The notes under the pieces were generated by a model. That model saw nothing but the letters and a program-made list of their open reading frames with translations, had not been told where the DNA came from and searched no databases. Below, piece by piece: positions 1 to 6,342 of a DNA stretch of 9,450 bases. The stretch lies in contig CAMORF010000062.1 of NCBI GenBank assembly GCA_946623485.1, positions 1-9,450 on the forward strand, read 5' to 3'. Made by a program: the position numbers and the translations under genes. This stretch comes from an uncultured Clostridia bacterium (GTDB lineage Bacteria > Bacillota > Clostridia > Lachnospirales > Lachnospiraceae). How positions within the stretch are numbered: position 1 is the stretch's first letter; each line of letters starts with the position of its first letter.

Positions 1-676
1 GGACATCAAAGGTATCCATCAGGGAATTGAACTTCTCGTTGTTGATGATGTCGCCTTCGCCTGCAACCAGCTTCTTCACATATTCTTCCGGATCCGGCTG
101 CTCCTCGATGAACTGTGCAAGGTAATGAGCCGCCAGGGACCAGTCTTCCTTCATGATTGCGGTCGGGGTCTCCATTCCGCCCTCAACCAGCTTGTCAAGG
201 AGTTCTACAAATGCATCCAGGGTCTTGTAATCTTCCGGATTGAACTCTTCACCGGTGATATCCTCGATCGCTGTCTTGTTGTACATCACGCCGCGGGCCT
301 CGATGCAGAACGGAAGAGCCGCAACCTTGTCGCCGATCTTGATCGCGTAATCGGTATCAGCCGCTGCCTTCAGGTCAGCCAGGTCAATGCCGTGCTCCGG
401 GGTCAGTGAGTACACATCCTTCGCGTCAACCATGGAAAGGACATACGGATTGTTGGAAGCATACCTGGTTCCCATGTGGGTGATAACCGGGTCGTTGGAC
501 ATGGCAACTTCCATGTTCACGCCTTTCTCTTCGGAATAGACGGCAGCTTCTTCTTCAAACTGGGTCTGGATCTCAGACTTGGAATTGAAGACGGTAAGGT
601 CGGTGGCTGCCATGGCCGGCGTAACCGCCATTGCTGCCGCTGTAACAGTTGCGATTGCTGTAATAAACTTTTTCAT
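1..676 (-). CDS. Sugar ABC transporter substrate-binding protein (family 1), 3' end cut by window
   Basis: Extracellular solute-binding protein that should capture a sugar outside the membrane and hand it to an ABC permease pair, presumably encoded beyond the left edge. The ATG at 674-676 follows an AGGAGG-like site (GGAGG at about 684-688) and opens 225 codons with no stop in the window. Residues 1-23 form a signal peptide: a KK start, a hydrophobic Ala/Val/Thr stretch and an AMA-type cleavage site. The mature part has the look of family 1 binding proteins, including a region like PFCIEARGVMYNK at about residues 121-133, typical of the segment preceding the hinge. There is no lipobox cysteine, which is odd for a Gram-positive binding protein. 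Upstream lie its own promoter and a LacI-type operator, and the lacI-like gene is next door. The sugar is not known; the nearby fructokinase suggests a fructose-containing one. This open frame runs off the edge, so its C-terminal half is unseen. Confidence 0.88.
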   Translation of the reverse strand, partial: MKKFITAIATVTAAAMAVTPAMAATDLTVFNSKSEIQTQFEEEAAVYSEEKGVNMEVAMSNDPVITHMGTRYASNNPYVLSMVDAKDVYSLTPEHGIDLADLKAAADTDYAIKIGDKVAALPFCIEARGVMYNKTAIEDITGEEFNPEDYKTLDAFVELLDKLVEGGMETPTAIMKEDWSLAAHYLAQFIEEQPDPEEYVKKLVAGEGDIINNEKFNSLMDTFDV

Positions 677-718
677 CTCTTCCCTCCTGGAAAATGTTTA
701 AAAACTTTTGGTGAATTC

Positions 719-747
719 ACTGTATCACCTCTGAAAGCCTGTGTCAA
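719..747 (-). promoter_or_regulatory. Sigma-A promoter of the sugar-binding protein gene
   Basis: On the minus strand a perfect -35 TTGACA (742-747) is followed after 17 bases by TACAGT (719-724), with an extended -10 TG one base upstream of it. Transcription should start near 712, about 35 bases ahead of the ATG. The -35 box is embedded in the operator at 742-757. Confidence 0.75.
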
Positions 748-757
748 TCGATTAACA
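742..757. promoter_or_regulatory. LacI-family operator overlapping the -35 box
   Basis: The 16-base sequence TGTCAATCGATTAACA is a palindrome apart from one pair of symmetric positions (4 and 13). It has the central CG expected for LacI-family operators, where hinge-helix leucines insert into the minor groove. It covers the -35 box of the binding protein promoter, so bound repressor would block RNA polymerase. The repressor encoded at 1082-2062 is the obvious candidate; that assignment is inference. I did not find a second copy in the other gaps. Confidence 0.72.
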
Positions 758-1081
758 TGTTTGAGTGTGAATTTCAGTTGTTTTCAACAAAAACCGCATT
801 CCCGGTTTGTATATTATGCCCAACAGTCCAAGTCCGGCAGAATCCGAAGCCTCCACAAAGACATGCCTTTTTCCTTCCAATCTGCCACTTTTACAAAAAA
901 ACAGGGCTTTTCCGAAGTCGTTTTCGAAAAAAGGCTGCTTGCATGTACATGTGTACCGCTTGTCATATCGCATCAAAATGATACCTATTCAGTACATCCC
1001 CGCGGACTGTCATAATTCAGACCGATAAGCCTGCTCCCTTATCATTATGTCGTCTCAGATCCAGGCATGCAAAAAGCCTGT
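758..1081. other. Intergenic stretch between the lacI-like gene and the binding protein promoter
   Basis: About 320 bases with no convincing gene. Short open frames are present on both strands but lack ribosome binding sites and recognisable protein features. The stretch contains a candidate terminator (895-933), a ten-base palindrome CATGTACATG at 942-951, and a six-base inverted repeat (GATAAG/CTTATC) near 1024-1043 without a T tract. Confidence 0.5.
895..933 (-). terminator. Candidate terminator downstream of the lacI-like gene
   Basis: On the minus strand TTTTTCGAA (923-931) pairs with TTCGGAAAA (908-916) around a six-base loop, nine pairs including one T-G. A run of seven T follows at 901-895. 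The stem is A/T-rich and six bases separate it from the T run, so termination may be weak. It lies about 150 bases past the lacI stop and ahead of the next promoter, which is a sensible place. Confidence 0.42.
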
Positions 1082-2062
1082 TCAGGTTGTCCCTCTTTTT
1101 TCCAGCGTCACATGGAACATAGTCCTGGCCGGATAACTCTCATTGTTCGCCGCCTTCACGATGATGCTGATACATTCTTCCGCCATCTCCCGGACCGGCT
1201 GGTGTATGGTGGTCAGCTGCGGGTTTGTCATCTGGGCAAGATTCACGTCATCGTATCCGACAATCTTTACATCCTGCGGCACCCTGAGCCCACGTCTGGA
1301 CAGCTCGGCCATTGTCTGCAGGCCGATCACATCGGAGCCGGCAAAAATCCCGTCAGGGGCCGGCGAAGCATCCAGAAAGGCACGAAGCTCCGGATAATAA
1401 TTCAAATCCTCCAGATGCTCCGGGGAACAGAGAACTACCTGCACCTCCACATCCGTATGGCTCGCGCATACGTCAAGGAACCCGACCTTCCTTGCATCGG
1501 CCGGCATGGAAACCTCCCCTTCCCCGCTGATGCATAGCAGTCTCCTGCAGCCTGCGCCGATCAGTTCACGGGCTGCAAGCGCTCCCCCTTCATAATTATC
1601 GCACTCCACCCCCGCATCCGCATCGTTCAGAAAACGTTCAAATGTCACGACAGGAAATCCCAGGTTGCGCAGTTTTCCTGTCTTGACTCCACCCGAGCAT
1701 AGTACCAGCCCTGCTACCCGGTTGCTGCAGCATACCCGGACGTATTCCTCTTCCCGGGCGCTCTTCCCCTGGGAACAAAACAGGAGCAGCTCATAGTTCC
1801 TGGCATGGGCCGCCCGCTCCAGGCAGCTGAGCACCTTCGCAAAATAAGGATGCGAGATGCTTGGCAGAATCACACCGATCATGGTGCTGTGCTTCTTCGA
1901 CAAAGCCCGCGCCATCTCATTCGGCTCATAATGCAGCCGTTTCATTGCTTCCTGGACACAGTTCCTTGTCTCTTCGCTGATATAACCACGGTTATTGAGT
2001 ACCCGTGACACAGTTCCGACAGATAAGCCTGCTTCCCGCGCCACATCCTTCAATGTTGCCAT
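1082..2062 (-). CDS. LacI-family transcriptional repressor (sugar-responsive)
   Basis: DNA-binding regulator of 326 residues, the usual LacI-family length. It should bind palindromic operators as a dimer and release on binding a sugar. Residues 3-26 form the LacI helix-turn-helix (TLKDVAREAGLSVGTVSRVL), followed by the hinge region with YEPNEMARAL near 44-53. A periplasmic-binding-protein-like effector domain fills the rest, with VGYDDVNLAQM and LTTIHQP near the C-terminus, both standard family landmarks. A longer reading from 2098 exists, but the ATG at 2060-2062 has GGGAGG seven to eight bases upstream and begins exactly at the family's normal start, so I chose it. It lies between a fructokinase and a sugar-binding protein whose promoter holds a matching operator, so it probably represses local sugar uptake genes. 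It resembles sucrose (ScrR-type) regulators by context; the effector is not shown by the sequence. Confidence 0.93.
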   Translation of the reverse strand: MATLKDVAREAGLSVGTVSRVLNNRGYISEETRNCVQEAMKRLHYEPNEMARALSKKHSTMIGVILPSISHPYFAKVLSCLERAAHARNYELLLFCSQGKSAREEEYVRVCCSNRVAGLVLCSGGVKTGKLRNLGFPVVTFERFLNDADAGVECDNYEGGALAARELIGAGCRRLLCISGEGEVSMPADARKVGFLDVCASHTDVEVQVVLCSPEHLEDLNYYPELRAFLDASPAPDGIFAGSDVIGLQTMAELSRRGLRVPQDVKIVGYDDVNLAQMTNPQLTTIHQPVREMAEECISIIVKAANNESYPARTMFHVTLEKRGTT

Positions 2063-2128
2063 CTTCTTCCTCCCACCACAGGCCAGACTTTTCGGCACAC
2101 TTATTTCAACATGTCAGACGATAGACAT

Positions 2129-2158
2129 ATCCTAACATCCGCTTTTTTCTCCTGTCAA
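2129..2158 (-). promoter_or_regulatory. Candidate promoter of the lacI-like gene
   Basis: On the minus strand a perfect TTGACA (2153-2158) is followed after 18 bases by TAGGAT (2129-2134), which has an extended -10 TG one base upstream. Transcription would begin near 2122, about 60 bases before the ATG. No LacI-type palindrome overlaps it, so there is no sign of autoregulation here. Confidence 0.58.
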
Positions 2159-2391
2159 GCAAGAATCGCTGCCTGCAGAAACATACGCTTCCTGTGAAAA
2201 ATGAAGATGCCCCGGCAGATCTGCGGACCGGTTCCACAGATCATGCCGGGACATAGCAAGATATTTCTGTGTGATGGGATCGATGATTACTACGTCGTCT
2301 GACAACAACGCAGCAAATACATACGAAGGCAAGCCAGATGCATGCGTTATTTATCTACAGCTCCTTAGATACGGAGGACAAAAGTACCTTT
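2159..2391. other. Gap between fructokinase and the lacI-like gene
   Basis: This is the upstream part of a 329-base gap. A 66-codon frame opens from a TTG at 2332 and ends at 2132 on the minus strand, but it has no ribosome binding site, no family I recognise, and it runs through a large hairpin. I treat it as chance or a decayed gene remnant. Confidence 0.4.
2211..2250. repeat. Long inverted repeat (hairpin) after fructokinase
   Basis: CCCGGCAGATCTG (2211-2223) pairs with CAGATCATGCCGGG (2237-2250), 13 pairs with one bulged base. The inner GGA/TCC can extend the stem to leave a five-base loop. Read on the minus strand, a T-rich stretch including TTTTT follows only about 11 bases after the stem, so it is not a textbook intrinsic terminator. 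It could end or protect the 3' end of the fructokinase transcript, whose stop lies about 140 bases upstream. Confidence 0.55.
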
Positions 2392-3363
2392 TCATCCCAG
2401 CCGCGTCTTTGCCAGCAGCGTCACCTCGTCGAGTGTCGGCATCACACGGAGCGCCCCCTTGCGGGTTGTGATCAGCGAAGCCGCCGCGTTCGCATAAGTC
2501 AGCAGTTCCGTCAGGTTCGCTTCAGTGAGGTTGTCGATCCCATACTTCAAGACAGTATGGATGGATGTGGCACAGAAGGTATCTCCCGCTCCCGTCGTCT
2601 CAATCGTATTCTCCTGCAGGAACGGAGCAGACTCGACGCGCAGATCCTTGTAATAAGCCCTGCTTCCTGCCTTCCCCATGGTAATCAGGATCAGCGGAAT
2701 CTGATACTTGTCCTTCAGTATCCTGGCACCCTTGTCATAATCATCCGTTCCACACATGAATTCGACTTCATTGTCGGAGATCTTCAGGAGATCACATTTC
2801 CCCAAACCATATTCAATCTCAGTCCTTGCATCCTCCAGGTTCTTCCAGAGCGGCTCCCTGAGGTTAGGGTCAAATGAAATGACGGCGCCTGCTTCCTTTG
2901 CCACGTCAATCGCGTACCTGGTCGCCTCTCTTACGCCCGGATGCGTGGAAGACAGTGTGCCGAAATGAAACACCTTCGCGTTCCTGATGAGTTCTGTATC
3001 GACCTCTTCCTTCGTCAGCATCATATCCGCGCCGGGATCCCGGTAGAAGGAAAAATCACGGTCCCCGTCCTCAAAGGTCTGGACAAATGCAAGTGTCGTG
3101 TGGACCGTCTCATCTACACAAATCCCCTTCGTATCGATCCCGCAGCTTCCCACCGCATCCAGAAGGAGACGTCCGAACATATCCTTTCCGACTTTCCCGA
3201 TAAAAGCAGTCTTCCTTCCGTAATTCTGAAGCATGGACAAAACATTGCCTGGAGCTCCTCCGGGATTCACCTCAAGCAATGGATTCCCCTGTGCGCTCAA
3301 ACCGCTTTCTGTAAAATCAATCAGCAGTTCGCCAAGTGCAACAACATCATATTCCTTATTCAT
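2392..3363 (-). CDS. Fructokinase, PfkB/ribokinase family
   Basis: Cytoplasmic sugar kinase of 323 residues that should phosphorylate fructose at the 6 position with ATP (EC 2.7.1.4), feeding glycolysis. The N-terminal PfkB signature GGAPGNVLSMLQNYG sits near residues 35-49, and the C-terminal signature TTGAGDTFCA near 256-265 supplies the anion hole and catalytic base (Asp261). FHFGTLSSTHPG and ISFDPNLRE are also typical of bacterial fructokinases rather than ribokinases. The frame could start upstream at 3417, but the ATG at 3361-3363 has GGAGG seven bases before it and begins right at the first beta strand, so it is preferred. The lacI-like gene follows after 329 bases with its own promoter, so the two are probably separate units serving one sugar pathway. 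Another PfkB hexose kinase activity cannot be excluded from sequence alone. Confidence 0.92.
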   Translation of the reverse strand: MNKEYDVVALGELLIDFTESGLSAQGNPLLEVNPGGAPGNVLSMLQNYGRKTAFIGKVGKDMFGRLLLDAVGSCGIDTKGICVDETVHTTLAFVQTFEDGDRDFSFYRDPGADMMLTKEEVDTELIRNAKVFHFGTLSSTHPGVREATRYAIDVAKEAGAVISFDPNLREPLWKNLEDARTEIEYGLGKCDLLKISDNEVEFMCGTDDYDKGARILKDKYQIPLILITMGKAGSRAYYKDLRVESAPFLQENTIETTGAGDTFCATSIHTVLKYGIDNLTEANLTELLTYANAAASLITTRKGALRVMPTLDEVTLLAKTRLG

Positions 3364-3438
3364 GAAACAGCCTCCATACCCTGTTTTCCGGATGCCATTC
3401 TTACAATCCGGATCCACCCTGCAGATATCATTACGGTC

Positions 3439-3467
3439 ATTCTAACGCATTCATGTCATATGAACAA
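3439..3467 (-). promoter_or_regulatory. Candidate fructokinase promoter
   Basis: On the minus strand TTGTTC (3462-3467, three of six matches) is followed after 17 bases by TAGAAT (3439-3444, five of six). Transcription would start near 3432, about 70 bases before the ATG. The weak -35 makes this tentative, and no operator palindrome is evident near it. Confidence 0.4.
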
Positions 3468-3512
3468 GAAAAAGATTTGTCTGCAGCAGCAGAAAAGGCC
3501 GGCCTGCAGACA
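3468..3512 (-). terminator. Candidate terminator of the thiamine uptake operon
   Basis: On the minus strand TGTCTGCAG (3504-3512) pairs perfectly with CTGCAGACA (3478-3486) around a 17-base loop. It is followed by AATCTTTTTCTT, a T-rich tail. It lies about 100 bases past the stop of the ATPase gene and immediately before the candidate fructokinase promoter, a suitable position. The long loop and interrupted T tract lower confidence. Confidence 0.42.
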
Positions 3513-3585
3513 GCATAAAACAATATGTCCGAAAGCAGCATAAAACGTTACGGATGAAAACGGCATAATGTGGTGTGACAAAAGA
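3511..3585. repeat. Degenerate 25-base tandem repeat, about three copies
   Basis: Units begin at 3511, 3536 and 3561, exactly 25 bases apart. The first two share CAGCATAAAAC, and the third begins CGGCATAATG. The remainder of each unit is poorly conserved apart from a purine-rich GAAA-like end. It fills most of the gap between the ATPase gene and the fructokinase region. No function is evident. Confidence 0.4.
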
Positions 3586-3608
3586 CGGAGCAGCCTCGGC
3601 AGGTTTCC

Positions 3609-4409
3609 TCACGATGTTCCCAGCGCCTGAAGAATCTGCCGTTTATAATCCAGGAATTCCGGCGTCAGGTTAAAGCCCTTCCGCGCTCCCCTGTCCCGGC
3701 GGATCCAAAACTCATGCGTGATCGTTCCCGGTGTCCCGGAAAGAACATAAATCCGGTCTGACAGGATAAGCGCTTCATCAATGTCATGCGAAATAAAAAT
3801 CGCAGACAGATCGATCCGCTGCATCATCTCCAGGAACCATCCATGGATCTGGCTTTTCGTGATGGTATCCAGCGCGGAGAAGGGCTCATCGAGCAGGGCA
3901 ACTCCATGCAGATGTGCCTGCTTTTGGCCTCTCGTGCCGGCCTGGACGTATTTTCCGCTGACCGCGGAAAGGTAGGTTCTGAGAAATGCACAGCGCTGCC
4001 GCATTCCGCCGGACAGCTGAGACGGATACTGCCCCTGCGTTCCCTCCAGCCCGAACTCTGAAAACAGGGGGTGCGCGATCTGCCTGGCTTCTTTCCGGTG
4101 CAGCCCCTTCAGCACAAGCGGCAGGGAAACGTTGTCGATCACCTTCTTATGGGGCAGCAAAAGATCTTTCTGCAGCATATAGCTGACCGCTCCCGGCCGG
4201 CCGGTAATCTCATTTCCCTCCAGAATCACCTGTCCCTCCCGGGGCTTTGTCAGCCCCGAGAGCACATGGAACAGGGTCGTCTTCCCGGAGCCGCTCAGTC
4301 CCAGAAGAGAAATCAGCTCTCCTTTGCGCAGAATCAGATTGATATCCTGAATGATGACCCTGCCATCATATTCTTTTGTAATATGTTTTGCTTCCAGGAG
4401 ATTCTCCAA
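3609..4409 (-). CDS. ABC transporter ATPase, ThiZ-like (NitT/TauT/thiamine-precursor class)
   Basis: Cytoplasmic ATPase that should power uptake through the ThiX-like permease at 5557-6342. In order: Walker A GLSGSGKT (residues 37-44), Q-loop Gln80, signature LSGGM (132-136), Walker B ALLDEP (171-176, catalytic Glu175), D-loop SALD (178-181) and switch His208 in FISHD. All catalytic motifs are intact. Between the signature and Walker B there are about 18-20 more residues than usual (roughly 148-168), breaking a stretch normally kept at fixed length. I place the start at the TTG 4407-4409 because AAGGAG lies nine bases upstream; a GTG at 4433 would read through that site. With it the protein is 266 residues, slightly longer than relatives owing to the insertion. 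It is the last gene of a riboswitch-controlled operon. The substrate is inferred from that control and from its ThiY-like partner. Confidence 0.88.
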   Translation of the reverse strand: MENLLEAKHITKEYDGRVIIQDINLILRKGELISLLGLSGSGKTTLFHVLSGLTKPREGQVILEGNEITGRPGAVSYMLQKDLLLPHKKVIDNVSLPLVLKGLHRKEARQIAHPLFSEFGLEGTQGQYPSQLSGGMRQRCAFLRTYLSAVSGKYVQAGTRGQKQAHLHGVALLDEPFSALDTITKSQIHGWFLEMMQRIDLSAIFISHDIDEALILSDRIYVLSGTPGTITHEFWIRRDRGARKGFNLTPEFLDYKRQILQALGTS

Positions 4410-4457
4410 GCCTGTACACTCCTTCCAGATCACGCCAGATGAACAGTATCACCGCAG

Positions 4458-4500
4458 ATGATCATGATTACACCAGGCAATCATGATCATACCCGGCAAT
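4458..4500. repeat. 12-base perfect hairpin made of two 19-base tandem repeats
   Basis: ATGATCATGATT (4458-4469) and AATCATGATCAT (4479-4490) are exact inverted repeats around a nine-base loop. The same stretch also reads as two direct 19-base copies (4462-4480 and 4481-4499) differing at three positions. It lies in the 96-base gap between the binding protein and ATPase genes. Neither strand has a following T tract, so it looks like an mRNA stability or processing element rather than a terminator. Confidence 0.65.
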
Positions 4501-4505
4501 TCCCC

Positions 4506-5513
4506 TCACGACAGGTAGTCATTGGTAAACCCTTTTCCAGTCAGGTCATGAGAAGTAAGTCCATTTTCCGACAGCCAGCCGTAAAAGGCATTCCAGCGGT
4601 CGGCATCCATGATCCCCCACTGATCCGCATCATCAATATACCGTTCGGAAAGCCATTCCTGACTCGCATAGACCAGATCCTGAGATCCATCCAGAGAATG
4701 CGTCGAATCCCCGGCGATCAGCATGTCAGCAGCCTCCCTGGGATGTTCGATGGCATATTCATATCCTTTCCGGGTTGCCGCGAGAAATGCTTTTGCCGCG
4801 TCCGGGGACGTTTCCAGAAAGTTATTGTTTGCCACAATCACCGGAGTATAGTAATCCAGATCCGGACTGACATCACTGAAGCTCCAGTAATCACAGTCCA
4901 CCCCCTCAACCTGCGCATTGATGCCGCTCCATCCGTAAAAGACCCAGACAGAATCGGTCTGATGGGCAGCCAGGGCGGCCGGCTCATCCGTGATATCATT
5001 CGGGATCAGCTTTACCGAATCATAATCTCCCCCGTCCATCGTCATCACATACTCAATCATCTTCAGTTCAATCGGAGATTCCCAGGTGGAATACAGCTTT
5101 CCCTCCAGCCCCTTCGGGGAATCAATGCCATCTCCTGCACGGGAAAGGATCCCGGAGGTATTGTGCTGGATCAGCGCTGCCACCGCACTGACTCCCAACG
5201 GCTCATCCTGATCAAGCGCTGCCGCCATGGTGTCCTGTGCGTCCACTGCAAACTGTGCCTGCCCTGATGCACACATCAGCACGGCTCCGTTTTCCGGCGG
5301 CTGTACAATCTCAACCTCCAGCCCGGCTTCCTCGTAATAGCCAAGCGCATCGGCCACATAGATTCCTGTGTGGTTCGTGTTCGGTGTCCAATCGAGACAA
5401 AAAGTGATCTTTTCAGGATTCCGGGCAAATGTATTGCCGGAATACATCGTCACCAATGTCCCGGCCAGAACAGCAGCTGCCGCTATCTTTGTTTTTTGAA
5501 ATCCGTATCTCAT
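4506..5513 (-). CDS. ABC transporter substrate-binding protein, ThiY-like (NMT1/THI5 family)
   Basis: Exported binding protein of 335 residues that should capture a thiamine precursor such as a formylated or hydroxymethyl aminopyrimidine, or thiamine itself. The motif CLDWTPNTNHTGIYVA at residues 39-54 starts the mature domain and is the hallmark of the NMT1/THI5-like group. GFTNDYL at the C-terminus also matches the group. Residues 1-30 look like a signal peptide (KTK, then a hydrophobic AAAAVLAGTLV stretch, then NTFA), with no cysteine at a lipobox position. The cysteine-rich motif of yeast THI5 synthase is absent, in line with a transport role. The start chosen is the ATG at 5511-5513, with GGAGG five bases upstream; an ATG four codons earlier overlaps that ribosome site. 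It follows the permease gene by 43 bases and belongs to the TPP-controlled operon. The exact ligand is inference. Confidence 0.87.
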   Translation of the reverse strand: MRYGFQKTKIAAAAVLAGTLVTMYSGNTFARNPEKITFCLDWTPNTNHTGIYVADALGYYEEAGLEVEIVQPPENGAVLMCASGQAQFAVDAQDTMAAALDQDEPLGVSAVAALIQHNTSGILSRAGDGIDSPKGLEGKLYSTWESPIELKMIEYVMTMDGGDYDSVKLIPNDITDEPAALAAHQTDSVWVFYGWSGINAQVEGVDCDYWSFSDVSPDLDYYTPVIVANNNFLETSPDAAKAFLAATRKGYEYAIEHPREAADMLIAGDSTHSLDGSQDLVYASQEWLSERYIDDADQWGIMDADRWNAFYGWLSENGLTSHDLTGKGFTNDYLS

Positions 5514-5556
5514 AAAAACCTCCATCTTGGAACTGTCAAAACGATACTTTCCGGCA

Positions 5557-6342
5557 TCACTTTCCCTGTTTCGCTCCTCTGCCTGCCTTCAGCCACGGCA
5601 TGGACAGGGTACGGATCAATTCTACAAGCGCCATCAGAAGCAGGCTGATCACGACAATCAGGAGAATGACAGCAAACATTTTATCAAATGAATATGCCTT
5701 TTTTACCCTTGTCATGTAAACGCCAAGTCCTTCAAATCCGCCTAGCCATTCTGAAATGACCGCTCCCACAACCGCGTAGGACGCGGACACCTTCAGCCCG
5801 GAAAAGAAATGGGGGAGCGCTGCCGGAAATTTGACATGCCGGAAGATCTGTATGCGGCTCGCTCCCATCGCACGCATCAGGTCAATGGCATCCTCATCCA
5901 CGCTGCGGTACCCATCCAGAAGCCCGACCGCAATCGGGAAAAAGGTTGTAAGCACCACCAGCGTAATCTTGGGCGACATCCCGAATCCCATCCAAAGCAC
6001 CAAAAGAGGCGCGATTGCAATCGTCGGGATCGTCTGGCTGATGATCATGAGCGGGTAGAATGCCCGGTTCAGCACCAGAAACCGGTCCATGACGGTTGCC
6101 ATCGCCATGGCAAGCAGGATTCCGATGCCAAGCCCCCATGCCGCCTCCTGAAGCGTGGTTGCGGCATGATGCATCAAAACCGGGAAATCGCTGATCATGG
6201 CATTCACGACAGCTGTCGGAGCGGGAAGCATATAGGCCGGAACCGCGCCGCTCCTGCTGACCGCTTCCCACAAAATCACAATCAGGATCAGCGTGATTGC
6301 CGCAGGCAGATTACGCGTGATATTTTCCGATCTTTTTCTCAA
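5557..6342 (-). CDS. ABC transporter permease, ThiX-like
   Basis: Inner membrane subunit of 261 residues in the binding-protein-dependent permease family (SsuC/TauC/ThiX class). A first hydrophobic segment lies at about 13-28, and further ones near 68-84, 96-116, 126-142, 188-200 and 222-243, giving about six spans. The EAA loop that docks on the ATPase is at about 151-184, with the invariant Gly at 160 and prolines at 173 and 177. The start is a TTG at 6340-6342; no ATG lies nearby in frame, and AGAGG sits nine bases upstream. It overlaps the end of the preceding gene by 32 bases, so translation is probably coupled. It should form a homodimer with two copies of the ATPase from 3609-4409 and accept ligand from the binding protein at 4506-5513. 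Confidence 0.9.
   Translation of the reverse strand: MRKRSENITRNLPAAITLILIVILWEAVSRSGAVPAYMLPAPTAVVNAMISDFPVLMHHAATTLQEAAWGLGIGILLAMAMATVMDRFLVLNRAFYPLMIISQTIPTIAIAPLLVLWMGFGMSPKITLVVLTTFFPIAVGLLDGYRSVDEDAIDLMRAMGASRIQIFRHVKFPAALPHFFSGLKVSASYAVVGAVISEWLGGFEGLGVYMTRVKKAYSFDKMFAVILLIVVISLLLMALVELIRTLSMPWLKAGRGAKQGK

Noticed and set aside
725..741. Possible catabolite-repression (cre) site near TGAAAGCCTGTG
   Set aside because: It lacks the central CG and the closing CA of the cre consensus.
942..951. CATGTACATG palindrome as a second operator
   Set aside because: It does not have the central CG of the LacI-type site at 742-757 and is not near a promoter.
476..1015. Plus-strand open frame of 179 codons over the binding protein start and its promoter
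   Set aside because: It lies antisense to a clear signal peptide and promoter, has no ribosome binding site, and its translation is Cys/His-rich with no known fold.
2132..2332. Possible 66-residue gene between fructokinase and the lacI-like gene
   Set aside because: It starts from a TTG with no ribosome site and passes through a large hairpin. I recognise no family; it could at most be a remnant.
3511..3585. Possible CRISPR array
   Set aside because: Only two good repeats of 11 bases at a 25-base period; too short and degenerate, with no cas genes nearby.
4458..5267. Plus-strand open frame of 269 codons
   Set aside because: It is fully antisense to the ThiY-like gene, whose family motifs and ribosome site are clear. 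It is a shadow of codon bias.
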